64,000 nucleotides of DNA from an uncultured Flavobacteriales bacterium (GTDB lineage: Bacteria > Bacteroidota > Bacteroidia > Flavobacteriales_E > Vicingaceae). Position numbers and translations under genes: made by a program. Shown in pieces: positions 18,001-26,400 of this stretch (positions are counted from its first letter, which is position 1; every line of letters begins with the position of its first letter). The stretch spans positions 1 through 64,000 of the forward strand of contig CALCHN010000064.1 of assembly GCA_937901255.1 (NCBI GenBank), written 5' to 3'. The notes under the pieces were generated by a model. That model saw only the letters and a program-made list of their open reading frames with translations, was not told the origin of the DNA and made no database searches.

Positions 18001-18306
18001 GCCACAAAACAACCTATAGGATACTTTGAACACAGAGATAAATTTATAACTCATTCTATTAAGGTTAAAAAAGATGACGTTATTTATCTGTTTAGCGATG
18101 GTTTTGCTGACCAATTTGGTGGTGAAAACGGTAAAAAGTTTAAATATAAACCATTTAAACAATTATTGTTAGATATACAATCCGAAAGCATGGATAAGCA
18201 AAAAGAACTATTAAATAAAGTACTCGGTGAGTGGATGAACCCTACTGAGTTAATCCACCATGAACAAATAGATGACGTGTTGGTTTTTGGTGTTAAAGTC
18301 AGTTAA
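15034..18306 (+). CDS. propeller-domain sensor with SpoIIE/PP2C phosphatase output
   Basis: Of 1090 residues, the first 21 are a signal peptide. Residues about 25-650 are two-component-regulator propeller repeats (recurring GxxIWIGT, EDGL and NxVxxI blocks). About 680-745 is a Y_Y_Y domain, about 760-782 a transmembrane helix, and about 785-830 a coiled coil (LEETVKERTKEVVKQKDII). About 840-1090 is a SpoIIE-type PP2C phosphatase with metal-binding acids D859 (SGDFYW), D876 (DCTGHG) and D1022 (SDGFADQFGG). It should sense a periplasmic or envelope cue and dephosphorylate a cytoplasmic partner, classically an anti-sigma antagonist. No such partner is encoded nearby. It probably shares a transcript with the caspase-like gene. 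Confidence 0.88.
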   Translation: MSFRSLIFCFSIFVTSLTFAQKNNFNSYTIKNGLPQNTVYKIFQDSKGYIWFCTDGGGVSKFDGRKHQYYDKSKGLAGNVVRDVIEDHNGNLWFATDEGVSIFDGLVFQNIDETNGLNSEITIAIYQDAKQRIWVGTSGGGVSLIERRDSLVVKNFTKEDGLASDIVLSILEDDFNRIWLAYIGGSPQMISYNSGKLKVEEVTTSFNYDVSAVYCGMKDSEGNIWYGSINQGVYKYQNISLKSNPTIINYNILNGLKDNYVLSLCESNDAIWVGTNDGGIHYLQNNKFNYLSTEDGLPNNQILNLCKDREENIWISCMGEGVLKLNGFSFSHFSSKDGLLSNQVSVIKRNIHDSTFWISTYEKGIQKVKIEGNKIIHQKAILADHPFFSNVRTFDFDAHNNAWVGTQNGMVVLKDEEIYASVSSKDELVGDQVNTILCSSSGMVWIGTSSGLSFYNGEMFGVFSEEEGLIHNEVQTIIESSDGTIWIGTLGGLASYFDNSMTTYNEEEGLTNLKIHSLVEADKNTILIGTFGGGIYLLNKQKPKEIQHLLFDEQLTSNNIYGLQFKDKHTLIVATDKGFDKVQFNDDWTIKSIEKYTENNGFLSIENNLNTLFIDDITNNILFGTVNGISIYQPTLEKNENIFPSILIEDIKLFNQQVDWTEYASINIDGLPINLTLPYNKNFVSFQFSTIHFTNPNNITYTYKLQGLSDDWYTTNSNEIVFQGLEPNQYRLIVKSITENGKESAPYEFSFVISPPFYKTWWFYTISILFLIGVIFLYVRLRLSKLQKDKLVLEETVKERTKEVVKQKDIIEEKNKEITDSITYSQRIQNAILPDEERLTSYFNEYVVLFNPKDIVSGDFYWANEKNDKIYFVAADCTGHGVPGAIMSVIGHTSLETTLKDSEEYSAGEFLDELTNNLVHTLAQSSKQVIKDGMDLGLCIYDKKQSLIEYAGANNPIYIIRPKAAGFDEVLNEETLSLDAKDYNLFEIKATKQPIGYFEHRDKFITHSIKVKKDDVIYLFSDGFADQFGGENGKKFKYKPFKQLLLDIQSESMDKQKELLNKVLGEWMNPTELIHHEQIDDVLVFGVKVS

Positions 18307-18482
18307 ATCAATGTGTGAGTTCAATTTGGTTAGTTTTTAAATGTTAAAAAACAGTTATTTTTTTTAAATTAAGATGGCGTTTAAAGCATGTTAAATACAT
18401 TTGTTACTGATAATTAATGTGCTATGTGATTATAAACATCATGTTAATTGTTATTAACAATTGTTAATAAAAAAAATAAAAA

Positions 18483-18515
18483 TTGGTGCAAATTAAAAAA
18501 AATGTTGTAAGTTTG
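18483..18515 (+). promoter_or_regulatory. promoter of the 18580 outer-membrane protein gene
   Basis: TTG at 18483-18485, a 22-nt spacer and TAAGTTTG at 18508-18515 fit the Bacteroidota promoter consensus. The ATG follows after a 64-nt A-rich leader. The upstream 170 bp is very AT-rich and holds no gene. Confidence 0.7.
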
Positions 18516-18579
18516 CCCCAGTTTTAAAAAAGTAAATTAAATAGAAATTAAATTAAAGTTTAACTAAAAACAATTAAAA

Positions 18580-19494
18580 ATGAAAAAAAGAGTATTATTT
18601 GTAGCTTCTTTATTTTTAGCTACTGCGACTTTCGCACAAGATGGTTTAACATCTAAAAAAGGTGAAGCTTACTTACCAGAAGCTGGTGACTGGGCTTTAG
18701 GTTTTGACGCAGCTCCATTTATCGGTTATTTCGGTAACTTAGCAAATGGTGCAGCTGGTAACTCTATGAATGCTGCTTGGCAAGATGGAGCTAGATGGTC
18801 TATCGTTGGTAAAATGTATAAAGATGAAACTACTGCTTACAGAGGTAGAGTAAGATTAGGTTTCGGAAGTACTAACCAAGATTTTATTGGTTTCTATGAT
18901 GCTGATGCTGATCCATCTACAAACGCAGTTGAATATACTAATTCTGCTAAGACTAGTAATTTTAATTTAGTATTAGGTGGAGGTATTGAAAAAAGAAGAG
19001 GTAACACTAGAATCCAAGGGTACTATGGTGGTGAGTTATTAATCTCTTTCGAGTCTACAAGTGAATCTTGGGATTATGGTAGAGAATATACTGCTGATTG
19101 GTCTGCTAATGAGGTTATGCCAATGGGAACTATCTTAGGTGCTGGTGACCAAAGAGTAACTGAAAGAAAAGCTGGTTCTACTTTCGCATTTGGTTTAAGA
19201 GGTTTTGTAGGTGTTGAATGGTTCATCGCTCCAAAAGTTTCTTTAGGTGCTGAGTACGGATGGGGATTAGGTTTCGCTTCTACAGGTGGAGGTGAAGAAA
19301 CAGTTGAATACTGGGGGTTTGCTGAAAACTCTACAGCTACTGATCCATCTTTACAATCAGAAACTATTAAAACAGGTGGTTCTAGTTGGTTTCAATTAGA
19401 TACAGATAATAGTGCTAATAGTGGTATAACTAATGTTGCTGGTAGCTCAATCTTCGGAGGTTCAGGACAAATTAACTTAATTTTCCACTTCTAA
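18580..19494 (+). CDS. abundant-type outer-membrane barrel protein, function unknown
   Basis: The 304-residue precursor has a signal peptide (MKKRVLFVASLFLATATFAQ). A Gly- and aromatic-rich barrel follows, ending in SGQINLIFHF, a classical C-terminal strand with terminal Phe. Codon choice is visibly more restricted than in neighbours (GGT, GCT, TTC, AGA and ATC are frequent), which together with a strong promoter and terminator suggests high expression. It is a single-gene unit. No specific family is recognised; it resembles general outer-membrane barrels of Flavobacteriales and shares design with the protein at 10731-11603. Confidence 0.72.
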   Translation: MKKRVLFVASLFLATATFAQDGLTSKKGEAYLPEAGDWALGFDAAPFIGYFGNLANGAAGNSMNAAWQDGARWSIVGKMYKDETTAYRGRVRLGFGSTNQDFIGFYDADADPSTNAVEYTNSAKTSNFNLVLGGGIEKRRGNTRIQGYYGGELLISFESTSESWDYGREYTADWSANEVMPMGTILGAGDQRVTERKAGSTFAFGLRGFVGVEWFIAPKVSLGAEYGWGLGFASTGGGEETVEYWGFAENSTATDPSLQSETIKTGGSSWFQLDTDNSANSGITNVAGSSIFGGSGQINLIFHF

Positions 19495-19516
19495 GAAGTA
19501 GAATTAATAAACTTAA

Positions 19517-19553
19517 AAAACCCTTGAGATTGATTTCTCAAGGGTTTTTTTTA
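19517..19553 (+). terminator. rho-independent terminator of the 18580 gene
   Basis: AAAACCCTTGAGA (19517-19529) pairs with its complement at 19536-19548, with loop TTGATT and a T run. It begins 23 nt after the stop codon. Confidence 0.88.
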
Positions 19554-19832
19554 TGAAATTGTTTAAAGTCTATATGTAATAATTAAAATGAATTATTTTT
19601 TTACGATGCGAAGCATTTTTGAAAAGCATAGCCTTAGCTATAGTTAGAAATTATAACAGATAATTACCCAATTAAGTTTGAGTGAGTTTAGTGTGTGGAT
19701 AAAAATTATAGAAGAACTTTAATCAATTTCTTTATTTTAATTTAACAATAGAATAATAAAAGATAATATTAAGGTTTGTTCTATTTGATAGTTCAATTAA
19801 TCCTTTAAAATATATTTTATTTGGTTGTACAT

Positions 19833-19877
19833 AAAAAAAGGGAACAAAATTTACATTAAATTTTGTTCCCTTTTTTT
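19833..19877. terminator. bidirectional terminator, serves the PfkB kinase gene
   Basis: A perfect 20-bp stem (19833-19852 with 19858-19877) has the core GGGAACAAAATTT. It is flanked by an A tract on one side and a T tract on the other, so it can act in both directions. It lies 66 nt after the stop codon of the minus-strand kinase gene. Confidence 0.85.
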
Positions 19878-19942
19878 AAATGCAAGGATATGTTTTTTGT
19901 CTATAGTTTAGTATATACAATTACATATAAAACTAAATTGGT

Positions 19943-20875
19943 TTACACATTATCTACCAAGCTAATATCAAACTGAACTAAGTTGATGAACTGATGAACT
20001 CTATCTTCTAATTCAGACTGTGTTAAGTATTCTAATCTTTCAGTTCCGAATTTCTCCACACAAAAAGAAGCCATTGCCGAACCATAAATTACAGCACGCT
20101 TCATGTTATTAAAAGAAATATCGCCTGTTTCTGCTAAATAACCAATAAAACCACCAGCAAAAGTATCTCCCGCACCTGTTGGGTCAAAAACATCTTCTAA
20201 TGGTAATGCTGGGGCAAAAAATACGCTTTCTTTATCGAATAATAAAGCTCCATGCTCTCCTTTCTTAATAATTAAATACTGAGGACCTAAAGCCAAAATC
20301 TTTTGAGCAGCTTTTACCAAAGAATATTCGCCTGAAAGCTGACGAGCTTCTTCATCGTTAATAGACAATACATCTACCATAGAAATGGTGCTTTTTAATT
20401 CATCTAAAGCAATATCCATCCAAAAGTTCATGGTATCCATTACAATTAATTTCGGACGTTTATGTAAGCCATTTATCACTTTCTTTTGAACAGCTGGAGC
20501 TAAGTTTCCTAACATTAAAAATTCGCAATCTTGATAATTTGCAGGAATTTTAGGGTCGAAAGTTTCTAATACATTTAGCTCTGTAGCCAATGTATCTCTT
20601 GTATTCATATCATTGTGATATTTACCTGACCAAAAAAACGTTTTTTCATTCTCTCTGATTTCTAATCCTTCCAAATCAACATTATGTTTTTCTAACATTT
20701 CCATTGCTTCTTTAGGGAAATCGCCACCAACAACAGAAACAATATTGGTTTTTTTAACAAAATTTGAAGCAGATAAACTAATAAAGGTAGCAGCACCACC
20801 AACAATTTTATCTGTTTTTCCAAAAGGGGTTTCAATAGCATCAAAAGCCACTGTTCCTATAACTAATAAACTCAT
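19943..20875 (-). CDS. PfkB/ribokinase-family sugar or nucleoside kinase
   Basis: This 310-residue cytoplasmic kinase has the PfkB signature DPTGAGDTFAGGF near residue 238, with catalytic Asp in GAGD. The first PfkB signature region near residue 27 reads VGGAATFIS. The short N-terminus (MSLLVIGTVAFDAIETP) matches a subgroup annotated as sugar kinases in Bacteroidota. The substrate is not deducible: adenosine, ribose or fructose-type sugars are all possible. It is transcribed alone, with the nearest upstream gene about 100 bp away. Confidence 0.85.
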   Translation of the reverse strand: MSLLVIGTVAFDAIETPFGKTDKIVGGAATFISLSASNFVKKTNIVSVVGGDFPKEAMEMLEKHNVDLEGLEIRENEKTFFWSGKYHNDMNTRDTLATELNVLETFDPKIPANYQDCEFLMLGNLAPAVQKKVINGLHKRPKLIVMDTMNFWMDIALDELKSTISMVDVLSINDEEARQLSGEYSLVKAAQKILALGPQYLIIKKGEHGALLFDKESVFFAPALPLEDVFDPTGAGDTFAGGFIGYLAETGDISFNNMKRAVIYGSAMASFCVEKFGTERLEYLTQSELEDRVHQFINLVQFDISLVDNV

Positions 20876-20978
20876 ATTATCTATTTTAAATTGATTGGTA
20901 AAATTAATGTATTAAAATTGAAGTTATCTAAAGTCTAAACTATAAATTAAAAATTTATTCATTTTAACACTTAGTCTG

Positions 20979-22148
20979 TTATTTATTTTTTTTCTTCTTT
21001 TTGTTTTTCGTTTGTTTTACTCCAAAATTTGAAGAAGCCGCAGGATTCATTTCTTTATTTAAAACGAAAATAACAGCTTTTTTTAAACTTGGATAATCTA
21101 TTTCATCCGAAGACCAACCATAAGGATATGTATAGTGAGTACCATTTTTTTCTCTCTCACATAACAAATGTTTTGCTCCATCTTCTTTAATTTGGATTGT
21201 TTTCTCTGTCATTAATGTTCTTTCTATAGATTTACCATCTTTACTCAAAAGGTAAATTTTATAAATAATATCAAGCGTTTTACTTGGTTCTTTAAAATTT
21301 CTATAAGTTATTATTTTCTGACCATTCCATTCAAACTCATCTATTGCTACACTACCATATTGTTGGTATTCTTCCGATAACTTTCCTTTTTCATATTCTA
21401 ACTTCATTATAGTAAACAAACTATCACCTCTTTCATAATTTTCATTAGCATAATAGGCTTTTATAAGTTTAGGATACATGTCGTAATCTTTTGGAATTAA
21501 TGAAATCATTTCCGAATATGCTTTAATCGCATTATCATATCTTTTAAACACAGTATATTCTAATTGTCCAATCGACTTAAGCAAGTCTATATATATTGGG
21601 TCATTTTTATTTATTAAAGATGCACTTATCTTATACTCTTCTAATGCTTCTTTAAATTTTTCTTGAATATGAAAAATGTTAGGAATTTTAAAATATGGAT
21701 CTCCCAGCTGAAAATCTAAATTCCTTGCTTTATAAAAGTACACCAAAGCTGAATCATATTTTTCTTGAAAATAAAAAGTATTGGCTAATTCAGTGTAGTT
21801 CTTTTGAGATTCTGGGTTTCTATTTATTGCAAGTTTAAAATTTTCAATCGCTTCTTTATATTGCTTATCATATCTTAACGAAAGTCCTTTGTATAAATAA
21901 ATGTAATCACTATCTAATCCTTTTGTAATTGCTTTATTATACATTTCAATTGCTTTATCATCATTTTCAAGCTGAAAAAAGGCATACCCCACAAAAAAAA
22001 TTTGTTCTGTATTTAATTCATCTATTTTATTCTCAAACTTTATTAATTCTTTAAAATTTTCTTCTTCATATAATTCTTCAATAGTTTGAGATTTAGAATT
22101 GATTACAATCAATAATAGTAAGAACACTATAGTTAATGATTTCTTCAT
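20979..22148 (-). CDS. exported TPR-repeat protein
   Basis: This 389-residue protein starts with a signal peptide (MKKSLTIVFLLLLIVINSKSQ). Residues about 25-240 form at least six tetratricopeptide repeats, for example AIEMYNKAITKGLDSDYIYLYKG and YKEAIENFKLAINRNPES. Residues about 270-370 are a separate beta-containing region ending in a Lys-rich tail (KKKKKK). TPR proteins are adaptors, and the partner is unknown. It lies between the kinase and YciO-type genes on the same strand with about 60-100 bp gaps, so co-transcription is uncertain. Confidence 0.8.
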   Translation of the reverse strand: MKKSLTIVFLLLLIVINSKSQTIEELYEEENFKELIKFENKIDELNTEQIFFVGYAFFQLENDDKAIEMYNKAITKGLDSDYIYLYKGLSLRYDKQYKEAIENFKLAINRNPESQKNYTELANTFYFQEKYDSALVYFYKARNLDFQLGDPYFKIPNIFHIQEKFKEALEEYKISASLINKNDPIYIDLLKSIGQLEYTVFKRYDNAIKAYSEMISLIPKDYDMYPKLIKAYYANENYERGDSLFTIMKLEYEKGKLSEEYQQYGSVAIDEFEWNGQKIITYRNFKEPSKTLDIIYKIYLLSKDGKSIERTLMTEKTIQIKEDGAKHLLCEREKNGTHYTYPYGWSSDEIDYPSLKKAVIFVLNKEMNPAASSNFGVKQTKNKKKKKNK

Positions 22149-22207
22149 CGTTGTAGATATTTTTATTTATAACTTAATTTAATTAAATATCATATTTCTT
22201 CGTTCAC

Positions 22208-22822
22208 TTAAAAATCCACTACGCCAATTCCTTGTCTTAGAATTTCTGGTGTTTCTCCTGTGCAATCTATTACTGTTGATGCTTCGTTATTTCCATAGCC
22301 ACCATCTATCACTAAATCAATCTGTCCGTCATAACGTTCGTGAATTAATTCAGGGTCGGTAGTATATTCTAAAATTTCATCATCATCGTGCACAGAAGTT
22401 GATAACATTGGGTTTCCTAATTGGTTGACAATAGTTCGGGCAATGTTATTATCTGGCACACGAATACCAATGGTTTGTTTTTTAGATTGAAACAATTTTG
22501 GAATGTTTTTATTGGCATTTAAAATAAAGGTATATGGTCCAGGCAAAGCTCTTTTCATCATTTTATAGATGTCGGTACCAAACTGAACGGTATATTCCGA
22601 AATGTTGCTTAAATCATAACATATCAACGAAAAATTAGCTTCTTCTAACTTAACCCCTTTTAGTTGAGCCATTTTCTCTACCGCCCTTTTGTTGGTCATA
22701 TCGCAACCCATACTGTAAACAGAATCTGTTGGGTAAACAATTACACCACCTTTCTTTAACACATCAATTACTTGTTGTATTCTTCTTTCATCTGGATTTT
22801 CAGGGTAAATTTTTATCAGCAT
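22208..22822 (-). CDS. Sua5/YciO/YrdC-fold protein, YciO type
   Basis: This 204-residue protein has the YrdC fold that in TsaC makes threonylcarbamoyl-AMP for tRNA t6A. Its sequence follows YciO more than TsaC. GGVIVYPTDSVYSMGCDM is near residue 30, TIGIRVPDN near 117 and MLSTSVHDDDEI near 139, where TsaC proteins have an STSAN-like motif. The end, GVVDF, also matches YciO. The role is therefore probable nucleotide or threonylcarbamoyl-AMP chemistry but less certain than for TsaC. It is followed by a transaldolase gene upstream on the same strand, at 83 bp. Confidence 0.85.
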   Translation of the reverse strand: MLIKIYPENPDERRIQQVIDVLKKGGVIVYPTDSVYSMGCDMTNKRAVEKMAQLKGVKLEEANFSLICYDLSNISEYTVQFGTDIYKMMKRALPGPYTFILNANKNIPKLFQSKKQTIGIRVPDNNIARTIVNQLGNPMLSTSVHDDDEILEYTTDPELIHERYDGQIDLVIDGGYGNNEASTVIDCTGETPEILRQGIGVVDF

Positions 22823-22905
22823 TGTTTTTTAACGATTGGATATTTGAGATTATAAATTAGAAATTGTACGACATTTTCAAATTCATACATTGGTACATTT
22901 GCACA

Positions 22906-23562
22906 TTATTTATTTCCCTTAGCATGGTCGGCTAAAAACTGTGCTAAACCGCTATCTGTAAGTGGGTGTTTTAATAAGCCTGTTATTGCACTTAGTGGAC
23001 TAGTTACTACATCAGCACCAATTTGAGCACATTGTATGATGTGCATAGTATGACGAACAGATGCAGCTAAAATTTGCGTTTCGTATCCGTAATTATCGTA
23101 AATCATTCTTATTTCGGCAATTAAATGAATTCCGTTAGTAGAAACATCATCTAATCTACCAATAAATGGAGATACATAAGTTGCTCCAGCTTTAGCAGCT
23201 AATAGTGCTTGTCCTGCCGAAAAAATAAGCGTACAGTTGGTTCTTATTCCTTTAGAAGAAAAATATTTAATAGCTTTAATTCCCTCTTTAATCATAGGTA
23301 CTTTTACCACTATTTGAGGGTGTAAGGAAGCTAAAAACTCTCCTTCTTTCACCATTCCTTCAAAATCTGTTGCGATAACCTCTGCACTAACATCACCATC
23401 TACAATATCACAAATGGCTTTGTAATGTTTCATAATGTTATCATAACCTGTTATTCCTTCTTTTGCCATTAATGACGGGTTAGTAGTTACGCCATCCAAA
23501 ACACCTAAATCTTGTGCTTCTTTAATTTGGTCTAAGTTTGCTGTGTCTATAAAAAATTTCAT
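22906..23562 (-). CDS. tal: transaldolase, small (TalC/MipB) type
   Basis: This 218-residue TIM barrel transfers dihydroxyacetone units in the non-oxidative pentose phosphate pathway. The Schiff-base lysine is K87 in VVKVPM. E61 (SAEV) and F133 (SPFIGR) are the residues found in true small transaldolases, whereas fructose-6-phosphate aldolases carry Gln and Tyr there. The N-terminus MKFFIDTANLDQIKEA and the motif TTNPSL are diagnostic of the family. It is encoded 38 bp downstream of the cysteine desulfurase gene, with no functional link apparent. Confidence 0.93.
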   Translation of the reverse strand: MKFFIDTANLDQIKEAQDLGVLDGVTTNPSLMAKEGITGYDNIMKHYKAICDIVDGDVSAEVIATDFEGMVKEGEFLASLHPQIVVKVPMIKEGIKAIKYFSSKGIRTNCTLIFSAGQALLAAKAGATYVSPFIGRLDDVSTNGIHLIAEIRMIYDNYGYETQILAASVRHTMHIIQCAQIGADVVTSPLSAITGLLKHPLTDSGLAQFLADHAKGNK

Positions 23563-23600
23563 GTGTCTGTATTTATGATTTGTATTTTTTTCTTTTCTAA

Positions 23601-24734
23601 TTATTTTCCAAATAATTCTTTAATCACGTTTATGGTGTAATCTATCTCCTCTTTAGTATTGTACTTACTAAACGAAAAACGTAATGAAGGTTGTTCCTGA
23701 TTAATTCCTAATCCACTTAACACATGAGAGCCTACTGAACTTCCTGATGAACAGGCACTACCTCCAGAAACACAAATTCCTTCAATATCTAGGTTGTAGA
23801 TTAACATTTCATCCATATCTGAATGAGGAAAATGAACATTTAAAACCGTGTATAAGCTATCTCCCAAAGGATCGCCATTAAATTCAATGGTTGGCAACAC
23901 TTTTTTTAGTTCTTCAGCCATGTAACGCTTTAATCCTTTAATGTGTTTTTCATGACTTTCCATATCTCTATAGGCTATTTCCATGGCTTTTGTTAACCCA
24001 ACAATACCATAAATATTTTCGGTTCCTGCACGCATATTTCTTTCTTGAGCTCCTCCGGTAATAATTGGTTTTAGCTGTAAATCTGAATTAACAAATAAAA
24101 ATCCCGTTCCTTTTGGTCCGTGGAATTTATGAGCCGAACAAGTCATAAAATCTATTTTCAACTCTCTAACATCAAAAGCATAATGCCCTACTGTTTGTAC
24201 TGTGTCAGAATGAAAATAAGCTTGGTATTTTTTACAGATTTCAGCAACTTTTTTAAGAGGTAATAGATTACCAATTTCGTTGTTAGCATGCATCAAAGAA
24301 ACTAAAGTTTTTTTATTTTTATTTTCTTCAAGCAATTGCTCTAAATGGTTCAAATCTATGTAGCCTTTGTCATCAATGTTGACTAAACTTAATTTAATAT
24401 TGTTATGCTTTTCTACACACTGAGCAGTATCTATAACTGCATGATGCTCAATAGCAGAAGTAATAATATGATTTACACCTAAATCTTCTGTACAACTTCT
24501 CAACACCATATTATCTGCCTCTGTTCCTCCCGAAGTAAAGAAAATTTCTGACGGAGCAGCATTAATATACCCCGCAACTTGCTTTCTAGCTTTTTCAATT
24601 ATAGCCCTAGATTGTCTTCCTAAAGCATGAACAGAAGAAGGATTTCCATAGTTTTCTTTCATTACAGGAATCATAGCTGCTATCACTTCTTCATCTAAAG
24701 GAGTTGTTGCTGCATTATCTAAATATACTTTCAT
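23601..24734 (-). CDS. cysteine desulfurase (NifS/IscS type)
   Basis: This PLP enzyme of 377 residues takes sulfur from cysteine for Fe-S clusters or thiolation. The N-terminus VYLDNAATTPLDEEV is typical. The PLP lysine is K203 in CSAHKFHGPKG and the catalytic cysteine is C328 in SGGSACSSGSS, an IscS-like flexible loop rather than the SufS type. No iscU or sufBCD genes are adjacent, so a tRNA thiolation role is also possible. A dispersed repeat lies directly upstream at 24762-24810. Confidence 0.92.
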   Translation of the reverse strand: MKVYLDNAATTPLDEEVIAAMIPVMKENYGNPSSVHALGRQSRAIIEKARKQVAGYINAAPSEIFFTSGGTEADNMVLRSCTEDLGVNHIITSAIEHHAVIDTAQCVEKHNNIKLSLVNIDDKGYIDLNHLEQLLEENKNKKTLVSLMHANNEIGNLLPLKKVAEICKKYQAYFHSDTVQTVGHYAFDVRELKIDFMTCSAHKFHGPKGTGFLFVNSDLQLKPIITGGAQERNMRAGTENIYGIVGLTKAMEIAYRDMESHEKHIKGLKRYMAEELKKVLPTIEFNGDPLGDSLYTVLNVHFPHSDMDEMLIYNLDIEGICVSGGSACSSGSSVGSHVLSGLGINQEQPSLRFSFSKYNTKEEIDYTINVIKELFGK

Positions 24735-24761
24735 TTATTTTATTGTTACTTATTAATCTTT

Positions 24762-24810
24762 AAAGCCCCTCCCAACCTACCCGAAGGGGAGGAGTTTCCA
24801 TCGCTCAAAG
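24762..24810. repeat. dispersed GC-rich intergenic repeat, copy a
   Basis: CCCCTCCCAACCTACCCGAA followed by GGGGAGG and CCATCGCTCAAAGC. The core folds into a CCCCTCC/GGGGAGG hairpin and stands out in AT-rich surroundings. Related copies are at 29906-29975, 37455-37512 and 62015-62090. Confidence 0.6.
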
Positions 24811-24873
24811 CTTCAAACTTGAAACCTCTAATTTTTATTTTCTAAACTTTTAACCTCATAAACTCTTAAACTT

Positions 24874-26268
24874 CTAAACTAACTTAACCATTTCTTCCAC
24901 ATCTTTAATAATCTGCTGAGCTAATTCGTCTGCTTTTTCTTTAGTTGTATTTTCAGCATAAATTCTAATAATAGGTTCAGTATTCGATTTTCTTAAATGC
25001 ACCCAACCATTATCAAAATGAATTTTAACGCCATCAATGGTATTAATTTCTTTATCCGTATATTTTTGTTGCAACTGAACCAACAGCTCATCCACATTAA
25101 TATCAGGAGTCAACTCAATTTTATTTTTCGACATCACATAATTCGGATAACTGTTTCTTAATTCCGAACAAGTTACATTGCTTTTCGCTAAATGCGTTAA
25201 AAACAAAGCGATGCCAACCAACGCATCTCTACCATAATGTAATTCAGGGTAGATAATTCCTCCGTTGCCTTCGCCACCAATAATGGCATTCTCTTTCTTC
25301 ATCATTTCCACTACATTCACCTCTCCTACAGCCGAAGCAAAATAAACACCTCCTTGTTTTTCGGTAACATCTCGTAATGCTTTTGTTGAAGATAAATTAG
25401 AAACCGTATTTCCTTTCTGATTTTGCAACACATAATCTGCAACAGCAACCAAGGTATATTCTTCACCAAACATTTCTCCATCTTCAGAAACGATTGCTAA
25501 CCTGTCCACATCAGGGTCAACTACAAAACCGACATCGGCTTTTTGTTTTTTCATTACTGAGGCAATTTCAGTAAGATTTTCCGGTAATGGTTCCGGATTA
25601 TGTGGAAAAATACCGTTTGGTTCGCAGTACAATTCAATTACTTCTTTTACACCTAATGCTTTTAATAATGGTGGTAAGAAAATTCCACCTGTTGAGTTGA
25701 CACAATCTATTGCTACGGTAAAGTTTTTCGTTTTTATAGTAACTACATCTACCAACGGTAAATCTAACACTGCTTGTATATGCTTATCTAAGTAAGTGTT
25801 ATCAACGGAATATGTTCCTAATTCATCAACATTGGCATACTCAAACTCATTGGCTGCTGCCATTCTCAACACTTCTTCTCCATCAGCAGCAGAAATAAAT
25901 TCCCCTTTTTCGTTAAGCAATTTTAAGGCATTCCATTGCTTAGGGTTGTGGCTAGCAGTAAGAATTATTCCTCCCGAAGCATTTTTCATAGTTACCGCAA
26001 CTTCTACTGTTGGCGTAGTACTTAAGCCTAAATCTATCACATTTATTCCTAAGCCTTGTAAGGTTCCAATAACTAAATGCTGCACCATTTCTCCCGAAAT
26101 ACGAGCATCTCTACCAATAACTATACTTACCTCTTTTTTATTTGCTCTTTTCTTTATCCAAGCTCCGAAAGCCGAAGTAAATTTTACGATGTCTAAAGGA
26201 GTTAGACCTTCATCAGGCATGCCGCCTATAGTTCCTCTAATTCCCGAAATTGATTTTATTAATGTCAT
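24874..26268 (-). CDS. glmM: phosphoglucosamine mutase or related phosphohexomutase
   Basis: This protein of about 464 residues belongs to the alpha-D-phosphohexomutase family, which interconverts sugar 1- and 6-phosphates. GlmM supplies glucosamine-1-phosphate for peptidoglycan and LPS. The phosphoserine loop is TASHNP (Ser106 from the chosen start), the metal loop is DPDVDRLA, and the sugar loop is GEGNGGI. I chose the ATG at 26268 (MTLIKSISGIRGTIGG) because a -7 promoter element covers the ATG six codons upstream at 26286. Phosphomannomutase is an alternative assignment. Confidence 0.88.
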   Translation of the reverse strand: MTLIKSISGIRGTIGGMPDEGLTPLDIVKFTSAFGAWIKKRANKKEVSIVIGRDARISGEMVQHLVIGTLQGLGINVIDLGLSTTPTVEVAVTMKNASGGIILTASHNPKQWNALKLLNEKGEFISAADGEEVLRMAAANEFEYANVDELGTYSVDNTYLDKHIQAVLDLPLVDVVTIKTKNFTVAIDCVNSTGGIFLPPLLKALGVKEVIELYCEPNGIFPHNPEPLPENLTEIASVMKKQKADVGFVVDPDVDRLAIVSEDGEMFGEEYTLVAVADYVLQNQKGNTVSNLSSTKALRDVTEKQGGVYFASAVGEVNVVEMMKKENAIIGGEGNGGIIYPELHYGRDALVGIALFLTHLAKSNVTCSELRNSYPNYVMSKNKIELTPDINVDELLVQLQQKYTDKEINTIDGVKIHFDNGWVHLRKSNTEPIIRIYAENTTKEKADELAQQIIKDVEEMVKLV

Positions 26269-26283
26269 ATAGAAATTTTTGGA

Positions 26284-26314
26284 CAAATTTAGCGTAATTT
26301 GATTGAACTAACAA
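26284..26314 (-). promoter_or_regulatory. promoter of glmM
   Basis: On the minus strand TTG (26312-26314), a 20-nt spacer and TAAATTTG (26284-26291) match the consensus. The -7 box overlaps an upstream in-frame ATG, which decides for the start at 26268 with a leader of about 10 nt. Confidence 0.65.
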
Positions 26315-26400
26315 TCTAAAATTAACTGTTAACTATTTTGTGAAAAATAACTTCCAAAAAACTACTTTCCTGCGTTGAAAAAATTAATTTTACATCTTGT

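Larger units (their letters stand above)
19495..19942. other. intergenic region, 448 bp
   Basis: This stretch separates a plus-strand barrel gene from a minus-strand kinase gene. It contains two terminators (19517-19553 and 19833-19877). Between them is AT-rich sequence with a short palindromic patch near 19627-19645 (AGCATAGCCTTAGCTAT). I find no plausible gene and no repeat shared with the rest of the window. Confidence 0.7.

Noticed and set aside
22906..23562. fructose-6-phosphate aldolase
   Set aside because: E61 and F133 match transaldolase-type residues, not the Gln/Tyr of the aldolase.
25796..26272. 158-codon plus-strand frame opposite glmM
   Set aside because: It is antisense to a full-length conserved enzyme and has no recognisable protein features. 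It is a composition artefact.
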